Made by a program: the position numbers and the translations under genes
Assembly (NCBI GenBank): GCA_009908725.1
Contig: JAAAOT010000141.1
Span: 1-44,722, forward strand
Length of the DNA: 44,722 nt
Source: Bacteroidota bacterium
GTDB lineage: Bacteria; Bacteroidota; Rhodothermia; Rhodothermales; Salinibacteraceae
Direction of reading: 5' to 3'
In this document: positions 29,456 to 38,695 of the stretch, in pieces
Layout: the number at the start of each line of letters is the position of its first letter
Numbering within the stretch: the first letter of the stretch is position 1
Notes under the pieces: generated by a model
What the model saw: the letters and a program-made list of their open reading frames with translations, nothing else
Databases searched by the model: none
Told to the model about the DNA's origin: nothing

Positions 29456-30859
29456 TCACGAGGCGCCGTTGCCGTTCCGCCCCATGCGCGCGAGCGCGCT
29501 GATCAGATCGCTCTTGGTGACCACCGTGTATCCGGCATCACGCTCGACCAGAACCGCACCGGTATCCCCTTCCAGATACGACGTGAGGTGATCCAGATGA
29601 AGCGAGGCGGGTACGACGGGGAAGGGCTCGCCCATGATGGTGCTGACCGGTTCGTCGCGTGCGGACGGGTTCTCCACCAGAGAGTTCAGAATTCGGGACT
29701 CCGTCACGCTACCGACGACGTCGTCGCCGTCGACCACCGGCACCTGCGAGATGCTCTGCTCCGTCATGCGTTCAATGACGGCTCCGATGGTGTCGTCAGG
29801 AGATGCCGAAATGACCGTCCGCGGCGTTTTGCGGGCGCTCACGACCTGATCGGCCGTTACCTCGGGTCGCGACTCGAGGAAGCCGTGGTTCTTCATCCAC
29901 TCGTCGTTGTACGTCTTCGACAGGTAGCGGAAGCCAGAGTCCGGGAGCAGCACGACGACGACGTCGTCTTCTGAGAGTTCGTCGCGATGATCGTTCAGCC
30001 ATTGAAGCGCGCCGGCCATGGCCATGCCGCACGACTGACCGATGAAAAGCCCCTCTTCCCGGGCGAGGCGACGGGTCATCTGCATCGACGTTTTGTCGTC
30101 GACCTGCACGAAGTCGTCGACGGCGCCGAAGTCCATGTTTTCGGGGAGAATGTCTTCGCCGACCCCCTCCGTGAAGTAGGGATAGATCTCGTCCTCGTCG
30201 AAGACGCCCTCGTGGAAGTATTTGTAGAAGACCGACCCCATCGGGTCGACGCCGATCACCTGAACGCTTTCATTTTGCTCCTTCAGGTAGCGGGAGGAGC
30301 CACTGATGGTGCCCCCCGTTCCGGCTCCGGCGATGAAGTGCGTGATCTTGCCCTCGGTCTGCTTCCACAGTTCCGGCCCGGTCGTTTCAACGTGTGCCTT
30401 CGGATTGGCACTATTGTCGTACTGATTCAGGTAGACGGAATTCGGGATCTCCTCCGCGAGCCGCCGCGCCACCGAATAGTAGGATCGCGGATCGTCGGGC
30501 TCCACATTCGTCGGACATACGAGCACTTCGGCACCGAGGGCGCGCAGGACGTCCACCTTCTCCTGGCTCTGCTTGTCCGTCGTCGTAAAGATGCATTTGT
30601 AGCCCTTCGCGATGGCCGCGATGGCGAGTCCGGCGCCGGTGTTGCCGCTCGTTCCTTCGACAATCGTTCCCCCGGGTTCGATCTTTCCCTCCTGCTCGGC
30701 CCGTTCGATCAGTGTCACACCGATCCGGTCTTTCACAGACCCGCCCGGGTTGAAGAACTCCATTTTCCCCAGAACGGTGCACGGGAGATCACCCACAACG
30801 TTATTGATGCGCACGAGCGGCGTGTTGCCGATCGCGCCGAGAATGTTATCGTGCCACAT
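29456..30859 (-). CDS. cystathionine beta-synthase (PLP domain plus C-terminal CBS pair)
   Basis: MWHDNILGAIGNTPLVRINNVVGDLPCTVLGKMEFFNPGGSVKDRIGVTLIERAEQEGKIEPGGTIVEGTSGNTGAGLAIAA...; CBS motifs ISQVPVVDGDDVVGSVTE and GAVLVERDAGYTVVTKSDLI. ATG at 30859. Confidence 0.95.
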   Translation of the reverse strand: MWHDNILGAIGNTPLVRINNVVGDLPCTVLGKMEFFNPGGSVKDRIGVTLIERAEQEGKIEPGGTIVEGTSGNTGAGLAIAAIAKGYKCIFTTTDKQSQEKVDVLRALGAEVLVCPTNVEPDDPRSYYSVARRLAEEIPNSVYLNQYDNSANPKAHVETTGPELWKQTEGKITHFIAGAGTGGTISGSSRYLKEQNESVQVIGVDPMGSVFYKYFHEGVFDEDEIYPYFTEGVGEDILPENMDFGAVDDFVQVDDKTSMQMTRRLAREEGLFIGQSCGMAMAGALQWLNDHRDELSEDDVVVVLLPDSGFRYLSKTYNDEWMKNHGFLESRPEVTADQVVSARKTPRTVISASPDDTIGAVIERMTEQSISQVPVVDGDDVVGSVTESRILNSLVENPSARDEPVSTIMGEPFPVVPASLHLDHLTSYLEGDTGAVLVERDAGYTVVTKSDLISALARMGRNGNGAS

Positions 30860-31147
30860 AGTGCGTATCGAAATCCGTTCGGAGAACAAGACCGCTGCAG
30901 GCAGGTCGACCGGCGGTTGTGCCGATCAGGTGTACGCTGTGCGCACCACCGCCCCGCCGTAAATGTTTCTGCCGGCCTCGACCATCGCATTCGATTCGGG
31001 CGATGTCGCAACGAGAACCGGTCACATCTTATCATACGAAACGGCGATGTCTCGATCACGAGCCGACCTGGGGATTACGCGTGAACCCTCCTCGGTGCCC
31101 GTGTGAACCCACACCCGCGAAAAGGCGGTCGCCCGCCCCCGACTCGG

Positions 31148-31177
31148 TTGATTTTTCGCCGACGCGTCGTAGCTTTG
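31148..31177 (+). promoter_or_regulatory. Bacteroidota-type promoter for the downstream histidine kinase gene
   Basis: TTG (31148-31150)-N19-TAGCTTTG (31170-31177), matching TAnnTTTG with correct spacing, 41 nt upstream of ATG 31219. Confidence 0.6.
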
Positions 31178-31218
31178 AAGCAGCGCATGTTCGCTTCCCT
31201 CAGCCCCTGCCGGATGCT

Positions 31219-32667
31219 ATGCTTCCCACTGTCGAAACCGAGTTACTCGTTGCCACATGCGCGCCCACCGGCGAAGCGACCCATTGCAATACGGCGTGGC
31301 AATCGGTTCTTGGCACGATGGAGGATCCGTGGGCGCAGCTCTCCGACAGCGATGAGGAGCTTGCCAATGCAGCGGTCCTCGAAGCCGCGACGGGAACGCT
31401 CGTGACGAACCAGGTGGTGTCAGCCGCCACTCCCGAGCGCGATGAGCCGCTGCCTGTTCTGCTGCATTTCGTCCCGGTGTACGGACAACCGGCGAACGAG
31501 GATGAGGGGACCATCGCGGCCGTCACAGTGTCCGGCGAGGTCATGGCCGAGCCGTCGTCCTGGATGATCAGCCAGACGCAGCGTCACCGTATGGAAGCCC
31601 TCGGCCGGATGACCATGGGGGTCGCGCACGATTTGAACAACTTGCTGAGCGGGCTCATCGGGCATATTGAATTGCTCAAGGAGCGCGCAACGAGTGAGCT
31701 CTCGGCCGACTCCATTCGCGGCTCATTGTCGACCATCGAGCAGGCGGCGGAAGACGGTGCGGCGCTGATTGAAAAGCTGCAGCGGTACATCCGCCGCGAC
31801 ACGCAGGCGCATTTCGAGCCGCTGGATCTCCCCACGCTGCTGGAAGACTCGATCACGCTCACCCAGCCGTACTGGCACAACGAGCCGCGCCGGCAGGGCA
31901 TCGAAATCACGATCGAGGAGCATCTAGACGGCGTACCTCCTGTTCAGGGCGTCCCGTCCGAACTGCGGGAGGTGTTCGTTAATCTGATCCTGAACGCCGT
32001 TCAGGCCATGCCGGATGGGGGAACGCTGCGCGTGGCCTCGTTCACCGATGATGCCGACAATGTCTGCGTGGAGGTGGAAGATACCGGGATCGGGATGACG
32101 GAAGAAACGAAGCGCCACATCTTCGAGCCGCTCTACACAACAAAGGGAGACAAGGGCACGGGCATGGGCCTGGCCGCCAGCTACGGGATCGTGCAGGAGC
32201 ACGAAGGGCGGATCGACGTCGACACCGAGCCGGGGGACGGGACCACATTCCGCCTTACCTTTCCGCCATCCGGCGGGTCGCTCCCCGAGAAGAAGAAACC
32301 GAAGGAGAAGACCCGGGCCGACGCCGCAAGGGTGCTGGTCGTGGACGACGAAGAAATGGTACGATCAATCGTGACGCAGCTGCTCTCCCTCAAAGGGCAC
32401 GACGTGGACCTCGCCGATTCCGGGGCCGAAGCGCTCGAGCTCATCAAGGAGAACACGTACGACATCGTGTTCACCGATTTCGGGATGCCGGAAATGACGG
32501 GGGCAGAGCTTGCGCGGGTCCTGCACGACCGCCGACCGGGCCTTCCCGTCATCCTCCTGACCGGCTACACGGAAACGGATCAGGCCGTGAAAGAAGTCGA
32601 GGCCGTCCTGTCGAAGCCCTTTAAGCTGGAAGAACTCCAGGCGACCATCCAGCGGTTCGTGCAGTAG
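31219..32667 (+). CDS. hybrid sensor histidine kinase/response regulator (HisKA-HATPase-REC)
   Basis: H-box MEALGRMTMGVAHDLNNLLSGLIGHIELL; ATPase VEVEDTGIGMTEETKRHIFEPLYTTKGDKGTGMGLAASYGIV; REC ARVLVVDDEEMVRSIV...IVFTDFGMPEMTGAEL. ATG at 31219. Confidence 0.93.
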   Translation: MLPTVETELLVATCAPTGEATHCNTAWQSVLGTMEDPWAQLSDSDEELANAAVLEAATGTLVTNQVVSAATPERDEPLPVLLHFVPVYGQPANEDEGTIAAVTVSGEVMAEPSSWMISQTQRHRMEALGRMTMGVAHDLNNLLSGLIGHIELLKERATSELSADSIRGSLSTIEQAAEDGAALIEKLQRYIRRDTQAHFEPLDLPTLLEDSITLTQPYWHNEPRRQGIEITIEEHLDGVPPVQGVPSELREVFVNLILNAVQAMPDGGTLRVASFTDDADNVCVEVEDTGIGMTEETKRHIFEPLYTTKGDKGTGMGLAASYGIVQEHEGRIDVDTEPGDGTTFRLTFPPSGGSLPEKKKPKEKTRADAARVLVVDDEEMVRSIVTQLLSLKGHDVDLADSGAEALELIKENTYDIVFTDFGMPEMTGAELARVLHDRRPGLPVILLTGYTETDQAVKEVEAVLSKPFKLEELQATIQRFVQ

Positions 32668-32707
32668 CGACGTCCACGGGCGCATGCCCCCGCGCGTCTA
32701 CGCGGCG

Positions 32708-33508
32708 TCAGGAGCCGCCAGCATCGTTCAGGTAGCTCCACACGACCGACAGCGCACGGTCGCGCCGCGTGACAATGTCTGCCTGCACGCTGTATCCATC
32801 GCGCAGACGACCCGGGCCGAGCGCCTGAAGCGCCGTAGAATCAAGGTGCACGTCCACGTGATACATAGCGCCACTCGAGACGCTCTGCGTGGCGTCCCCG
32901 GCGGACGTATCGACCGGGGTGACGCCAATCCGATGTACGGTTCCCGGAACTACCTTTTTCCGTTCTGATCGCAGCGGGAGAATCTCGACGCGAACGGAGT
33001 CTCCAACTTCCACCCGGTGTACGTTCCGCTCTGAAACAGCGAGCCGAACTCGCCAGGCGGTGACGTCTGCCACTTCGATCAGTATGTCTCCGGCACGCAC
33101 GCTACGACCAATCAGCCGGTCGACGTTCTCCGTGCGGATGACCCCGGCGATGGGAGAACGAAGGGACCGGCGACCGTCCTCCCCGAGGATCTGTCCCAGG
33201 ACCGCATCTTCTACGACCGTGTCTCCGGTCGCTACGGATACGTCCACGACGTCTCCATCCCCTGCTGCCGTGACGGACCGGACCTCTACGGGTTCGAGGA
33301 CGCCCCGGGCCTCAACCGTCAGATCGACCTTCACGAAGAGACCGACGAGCACAGCGGCAACCGCCAGGATCACGAGGATAGCGAATGTGAGTCCGACAAT
33401 TCGCGTGACGAAGTGCGTGCCCGCGTCTCCCGCGGCCGGGATGTCCGGCAATTCCAGAAACCGTTCGCGGGATGATCCCGACGAACTCCGCTCATTCGTC
33501 CCCGTCAT
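32708..33508 (-). CDS. HlyD-like membrane fusion / biotin-lipoyl domain protein
   Basis: MTGTNERSSSGSSRERFLELPDIPAAGDAGTHFVTRIVGLTFAILVILAVAAVLVGLFVKVDLTVEARGVLEPVEVRSVTAAGDGDVVDVSVATGDTVVEDAVLGQI...: single TM and lipoyl-like hammerhead. ATG at 33508. Confidence 0.8.
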   Translation of the reverse strand: MTGTNERSSSGSSRERFLELPDIPAAGDAGTHFVTRIVGLTFAILVILAVAAVLVGLFVKVDLTVEARGVLEPVEVRSVTAAGDGDVVDVSVATGDTVVEDAVLGQILGEDGRRSLRSPIAGVIRTENVDRLIGRSVRAGDILIEVADVTAWRVRLAVSERNVHRVEVGDSVRVEILPLRSERKKVVPGTVHRIGVTPVDTSAGDATQSVSSGAMYHVDVHLDSTALQALGPGRLRDGYSVQADIVTRRDRALSVVWSYLNDAGGS

Positions 33509-33629
33509 GCCGCGCTGGGCGTTTGGTGTGTAGTGCGCATATGTCGTGTAGTGTGTACGGCCGAATCCTCCGGACGGGATGGGCGTTTTCGATCTCTGAA
33601 ACGCCTTCCCCGCCCGCTTCCCCCTGCTG

Positions 33630-34358
33630 ATGACGCCCGCCCGTTCCTCCTCGACCCTGATGCCGATCTGTGTGGCTTTTGGCCTATGGTTCGTGGGCCT
33701 CGTCGGATGCGGGGGAGAGATCAACCCGGAACGGGCATTAGAGCGTGCGCGCCAACATGCCGGGGCGGAGCGGTTCGAGGAATCGCTGTTCGAGTACCGG
33801 CGGGCGGCCCGAGACGGGCATCCGTCCGCCATGTACGAGCTTGCCACCGTGCTCCGTTCCGGTACGTTCACCGGCCCCGGCGGATCGCCCGTCGGCTACG
33901 TCGGTCGGGATACGGCAGCGGCCCGGCGCTGGTTTGTTTCCGCAGCGCCCGCGCTCGCAGACGCCGCGAAGTCCGGCGATGCTGAAGCCCATCTTGCCCT
34001 TGGCGAGATGCACTACCGTGGGTACGGCGTACCGCGCGACACCGCGTCCGCGCGGGACCACTGGCAACGGGCGGCCGATGCCAGCCTGGCGGAGGCGCAG
34101 TACCGACTGGCCATGTCGCGGTTCGAAAGCGGGGCGCACCGCCTGGCGTTTCGGTGGGCGCATCGAGCGGCAGACCAGAAGCATGCAGCGGCTGAAGCGT
34201 TTCTCGCGTTTCTCTATCAAGATGGATACGGAACGGCTAAGAATCCGGATTCGGCAATGGTCTGGCTTCGACGCGCTGCAATCCACGGCGACTCATCGGC
34301 CATCTGGCAGCTGCGCGCGATCGACGAGAAAGCTCGCGGGGCCGGGCCCGGCGAGTAG
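33630..34358 (+). CDS. Sel1-repeat lipoprotein
   Basis: Lipobox LVGC; GDAEAHLALGEMHYRGYGVPRDTASARDHWQRAADASLAEAQYRLAM and AAAEAFLAFLYQDGYGTAKNPDSAMVWLRRAAIHGDSSA are Sel1-like repeats. Confidence 0.88.
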   Translation: MTPARSSSTLMPICVAFGLWFVGLVGCGGEINPERALERARQHAGAERFEESLFEYRRAARDGHPSAMYELATVLRSGTFTGPGGSPVGYVGRDTAAARRWFVSAAPALADAAKSGDAEAHLALGEMHYRGYGVPRDTASARDHWQRAADASLAEAQYRLAMSRFESGAHRLAFRWAHRAADQKHAAAEAFLAFLYQDGYGTAKNPDSAMVWLRRAAIHGDSSAIWQLRAIDEKARGAGPGE

Positions 34359-34391
34359 GATTCCCGTCATTGGATAGAGGCACGGAAGCAA

Positions 34392-34426
34392 AAAAGGACG
34401 CCCATCCGCGGAGGAGGGCGTCCTTT
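34392..34426. terminator. bidirectional rho-independent terminator
   Basis: AAAAGGACGCCC-ATCCGCGGAGG-A-GGGCGTCCTTTT: 12-bp perfect stem flanked by A and T runs, between convergent Sel1 (+) and rpoD (-). Confidence 0.9.
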
Positions 34427-34558
34427 TCGACAAAACTACCAGTATGTACGCCGGTCAGGCGCGGTACCCGGCGCAGGCGAGCGCCGTCGCCGGGATGTGC
34501 TATTCTACATACGCAATCGTATCGATATCGATCAGGGCGTCGGCGGGTTGGGTCGGGG

Positions 34559-35398
34559 TTATCCGATGTGTGTTTGGAGATCTTCGCGCCGGTGCCGCTG
34601 CCGAAGCTTGCGCAGCGCCTTCTCCTTGATCTGACGGACGCGCTCGCGGGTGAGGTCGAACCGCTTGCCGATCTCTTCGAGGGTGAGCGGGTGCTCCCGA
34701 CCGATCCCGAAGTAGAGGCGCGTGATTTCCGCCTCACGATCGTGCAGCATGCTGAGGGCGCGTTCAATGTCGATTTTCACCGACTCGCCCATCATCTCAT
34801 CATCCGGATTGTCACTCTCCTCATCCGGAAGGACGTCCAGCAGGCTGTTGTCGTCCTCCTCATTGAACGGGGCGTCCATCGAAAGATGGCGGGAAGTATG
34901 TTGCATGGCCTCGCGCACCTTGCGGACATCGATCTCGAGCTCTTCAGCGAGCTCCTCGATGTTGGGCTTCCGCTCGTGCTCCTGCTGGAGGCGGGCGCTG
35001 GCTTTCCGGATCTTGGAGATGGTGCCGATCCGGTTCAGCGGAAGACGGACGACGCGGCTCTGCTCGGCGAGCGCCTGCAGGATCGCCTGGCGAATCCACC
35101 AGACGGCGTAGGAGATGAACTTGAATCCGCGCGTCTCGTCGAAGCGCTGAGCGGCCTTGATGAGGCCGTAATTCCCTTCGTTGATCAGGTCGGAAAGGGA
35201 CAGGCCCTGTCCCTGGTACTTCTTCGCGACGGAGACGACGAAACGAAGGTTGGCTCGACACAGCTTATGAAGTGCCTCTTCATCGCCTTCTTTGATGCGC
35301 CGTGCCAGCTCGACCTCCTCCTCCGGCTCAAGGAGATCGATTTTCCCAATCTCTTGGAGGTACTGGTCCAGCATCCGTTGCTCGCGCGGAACGTACAT
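34559..35398 (-). CDS. rpoD: RNA polymerase primary sigma factor, short form
   Basis: [106 protein letters not shown]...[34 protein letters not shown] at 35398; no region 1.1. Confidence 0.95.
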   Translation of the reverse strand: MYVPREQRMLDQYLQEIGKIDLLEPEEEVELARRIKEGDEEALHKLCRANLRFVVSVAKKYQGQGLSLSDLINEGNYGLIKAAQRFDETRGFKFISYAVWWIRQAILQALAEQSRVVRLPLNRIGTISKIRKASARLQQEHERKPNIEELAEELEIDVRKVREAMQHTSRHLSMDAPFNEEDDNSLLDVLPDEESDNPDDEMMGESVKIDIERALSMLHDREAEITRLYFGIGREHPLTLEEIGKRFDLTRERVRQIKEKALRKLRQRHRREDLQTHIG

Positions 35399-35823
35399 AT
35401 GGCTCCTGTCGGTCTGTCGTGACGATAGCGTAAGCGATAAGGACGGGGTCTGCGCGGGAGGGTTGCGCACGACCGAGTACACGGCTCAGGGCCAGGCCTG
35501 CCCACCACATCCGTCCGGTGCAGGACGCACGGGGCGACCTCCGTTCGAGCAGGGCGGCATACAGCGAAAGAGCGTCCTTCCTCTTCCCCAGGCCTTGCAC
35601 GGCCCCAACGATGGCGGATTCCCGCAGACCCACTGGTACTGGAACCGGTGACGAGCCGGCTCGCCTCGCGGACCGAGACGATCAAGGACAACCCGGGTAG
35701 CCAGGTCGTCAAATCAGTAACAGGGCTGTAAATTACCTTTGTGTGTACCGCAGACTCACCACGAGTTGCGAAACGTCTTGTTCCGGGCCAAACGGATTAT
35801 ATTCGCTCATCCTTGGACCAAAG

Positions 35824-37365
35824 TCAACGTTTCATACCGAGAACGTCTAAAATTTCCTCGGCCACGTCTCGTTCTTCACTCATCCGCGGCACTTTCGTCT
35901 GTCCGCTGATGTTTTCCTTGGTGGCTTTGAGCCAGCGATAAAACGCGCCATCCGGAAGAACATGGACGGACGGACCGGCGAACGCATGGGCCTCGCGGCG
36001 AATCTGGTAGTGGCGGTTGACGTCCTGCAGATGGGCGTCGAGCAGCCCCTCGAACGCGGCAATGTCCGCCGGCTCGGTGTCGAACTCGATCAACCACTGG
36101 TGACCCGGAAGGTCCCCGTCCTCGATCGTCCGGGAGGTGACATGATAGTGGGAGACGTGCGCTCCGGTTTCATCGCAGGCGTGCTGAATCGCCGCCCGGG
36201 CCTCGTCGCCGAAGACCGCTTCTCCGTACTTATCTAGCATCTCGCTGGTCCGACCCGCCACAAGAATTTTGTAGGGGTCGACGCTTGTAAAGCGAACCAC
36301 GTCCCCGACGTCGTAGCTCCAGAGCCCGCTGCACGAGGTGATGTACAGGGCGTAGCGAACGCCGGGCTCGACGTCTGCAATCGTGAGCCGTGTCGGGTTC
36401 TCGCTGTACTGCTCCTCGGCGGGCACGAACTCGAAGAAGACGCCATTGTCCAGGTGCAGCAGCATGGACGGATCGTCCAGGTCGTTCTGGAAGGAGAAAA
36501 AGCCTTCGGAGGCGCCGTAGGTCTCGAGAAAGTCGATGTCGATGCCGATCTGCGCTTCCAGCAGGTCGCGGTACGACCGAAGTGCGACCCCGCCCCCGAT
36601 GAACAACTGCAGGTTCGGCCAGACTTCGCCGACGGTCGACGCCGACGCGCCCGTCCGACGGTTGTAGACGTCAATCAGTTTATCGAAAAGCACCAGCGCC
36701 CAGGTCGGAGCCATGACGAGCAGACGGATGTCCATGTCGAACGTCTGCTCCGCAATCTTCTTCAGTTTCTCCTCCCAGTTCGGGATAAAGGACACCTCGT
36801 TCGGCACCGCCTGGAAGATGGCGCGAAAGTATCCCGGCGCGTTCTCGGCCAAGAGTCCGCTGATCTCTCCCACCAGCGTGCCGGGGAAGTTTTCGTCCTC
36901 CTCAATGCGACCCGGAAGCGTCAGATGCTTCCCGAGGAGAAGCTGCACGTTGAACGTGTCCACCAGGTAGTTGAACCCGACGCCCATGCTGAAGGCGCGG
37001 TTGCTGTTGATGATCTCCTGGCTGACCGGAATGATCTTCCCGTCACTCACCGTACCACTGGAGACGGCGAAGTTGGAAATGCGGCCTGGCCACATCACGT
37101 CCGAAGCTCCGCGGCGCACCCGGGTGGCGTCCTCCCGGATGTCGTCGTAATCATGCAGGGGGACGCGCGACTGGTACGCGGAAACAACGTCGTCGGCCTC
37201 CGCAATCTCGCGGAAGCCATACCGCTGCCCCCATTCGGTGTCGGCGGCGGTGCGGAGAAGGGTACGGAGCAAACGGCGCTGCGTGGCAACCGGCTCTCGT
37301 TTGAACGATTCGACCCGGGACAGCGGGCCGAGACGGCGAAGAGCGGAACGGAGGACGTCGTCCAT
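35824..37365 (-). CDS. GH3 auxin-responsive promoter family protein (acyl-adenylating enzyme family)
   Basis: ...FAVSSGTVSDGKIIPVSQEIINSNRAFSMG...LLVMAPTWALVLFDKLIDVY...FIGGGVALRSYRDLLEAQIG..FLETYGASEGFFSFQ...YALYITSCSGLWSYDVGDVVRFTS. ATG 37365 chosen; 37449 is an alternative. Confidence 0.9.
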   Translation of the reverse strand: MDDVLRSALRRLGPLSRVESFKREPVATQRRLLRTLLRTAADTEWGQRYGFREIAEADDVVSAYQSRVPLHDYDDIREDATRVRRGASDVMWPGRISNFAVSSGTVSDGKIIPVSQEIINSNRAFSMGVGFNYLVDTFNVQLLLGKHLTLPGRIEEDENFPGTLVGEISGLLAENAPGYFRAIFQAVPNEVSFIPNWEEKLKKIAEQTFDMDIRLLVMAPTWALVLFDKLIDVYNRRTGASASTVGEVWPNLQLFIGGGVALRSYRDLLEAQIGIDIDFLETYGASEGFFSFQNDLDDPSMLLHLDNGVFFEFVPAEEQYSENPTRLTIADVEPGVRYALYITSCSGLWSYDVGDVVRFTSVDPYKILVAGRTSEMLDKYGEAVFGDEARAAIQHACDETGAHVSHYHVTSRTIEDGDLPGHQWLIEFDTEPADIAAFEGLLDAHLQDVNRHYQIRREAHAFAGPSVHVLPDGAFYRWLKATKENISGQTKVPRMSEERDVAEEILDVLGMKR

Positions 37366-37739
37366 TGATGGAGATGCAAGTGAGAATCGTCGAAACGACT
37401 CGGGCTCAACCGCTACAGGATCGCGATCGGCAACCGCCGACCGTGCCATCCTGGAAGGTGGTTCAGGCGCAATCGACACGGGAGCCGACAGCTACCAGAG
37501 CGCCCGGATGGAACCGGTCGAGACGGTAGAACCCGAAGTCCCTACTGTACCAAGGACAACAAGAACGGACTCGTTTCAAAAAAGACGCATCCGTGGAGCC
37601 TATCCGCGGAAATTTTCGGCCAAAATGCTGCAGTGCCCACAGTTGAAGCACGCGCCTATGTATCCTTTCGTGACTGAAAAGTTCGCTTCCGGATTGCCGC
37701 CTCGTCCCGTCCATTCACGCACTCTGCCTCCCCTACGCC

Positions 37740-38636
37740 ATGAGCCACGCCCCGGACGACCATTCAGCAACGCGTTTCGTAATTGATGCGCGCGGTCACC
37801 GTCTCGACCTGCGACCCGGAGCCCCCGACCGCGGCGCACATCTCATGGGAATCCTGAACACGACGCCGGACTCGTTCTCCGACGGCGGGCAGTTTATTAC
37901 GGTCGACGCGGCGGTCTCACGGACGGCGGAGATGCTTTCGGAAGGCGCATCGATCATCGACATCGGGGGGGAGTCAACCCGGCCCGGCGCCGATCCCGTC
38001 GGCGAACAGGAGGAAATGGACCGCGTGGTTCCCGTGATTCGCGCCATCGCTGAGCGATTCCCCGACGCGGTGCTGTCCATCGACACCTACAAGCCGTCCG
38101 TTGCGGACGCGGCGCTCGATGCCGGTGCTCACATCGTGAACGATGTCACCGGTCTCCGGCAGTTTCCGGAGATGGCCGACGTCGCGGCAACCTACGGCGC
38201 CCCGGTCATCCTCATGCATTCCGCCGGGGCGCCCGGTCACCTCACGGAGCGACCGGACTACGAGGATCTAGAGGCGGACGTCTTCGACACGCTACGAACA
38301 GCCATCCATCGAGCGCAGGAGGCCGGCGTCGCGCATATTCTGACGGATCCGGGATTCGGGTTCGGAAAGTCAGTCGCCGAGAACCTGCAGCTTGTGAACC
38401 GGATCGATCGCCTTCTGGACCTCGGATATCCCGTTCTCGCCGGCATCTCGCGGAAGTCTGCCATCGGAAAGCTGCTGGGGACCGATGCGTCGCCCGTCCC
38501 GACGGGCAAGCGTCTCTACGGCACGCTCGGCGCAACGGCCGTGGCGCTTCTTCGCGGCGCGACCGTAATCCGGACCCACGACGTCCGTCCCACGGCAGAG
38601 TTTCTCCGCACCATGCACGCAACGCTCAACAGTTGA
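37740..38636 (+). CDS. folP: dihydropteroate synthase
   Basis: MGILNTTPDSFSDGGQFITVDAAVSRTAEMLSEGASIIDIGGESTRPGADPV...LSIDTYKPSVADAALDAGAHIVNDVTG...DPGFGFGKSVAENLQLVNR...GISRKSAIG. Confidence 0.97.
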   Translation: MSHAPDDHSATRFVIDARGHRLDLRPGAPDRGAHLMGILNTTPDSFSDGGQFITVDAAVSRTAEMLSEGASIIDIGGESTRPGADPVGEQEEMDRVVPVIRAIAERFPDAVLSIDTYKPSVADAALDAGAHIVNDVTGLRQFPEMADVAATYGAPVILMHSAGAPGHLTERPDYEDLEADVFDTLRTAIHRAQEAGVAHILTDPGFGFGKSVAENLQLVNRIDRLLDLGYPVLAGISRKSAIGKLLGTDASPVPTGKRLYGTLGATAVALLRGATVIRTHDVRPTAEFLRTMHATLNS

Positions 38637-38695
38637 CGGGGCCCGGCCGCTGGCAGGCCAGTTCTTCGCCTGGAATCGTGGCATCGTAGCCACGC

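Noticed and set aside
35734-35741. TACCTTTG, a perfect TAnnTTTG -7 motif on the plus strand
   Set aside because: No TTG at the expected spacing upstream and no plausible plus-strand gene downstream; the genes on both sides are on the minus strand. Treated as chance.
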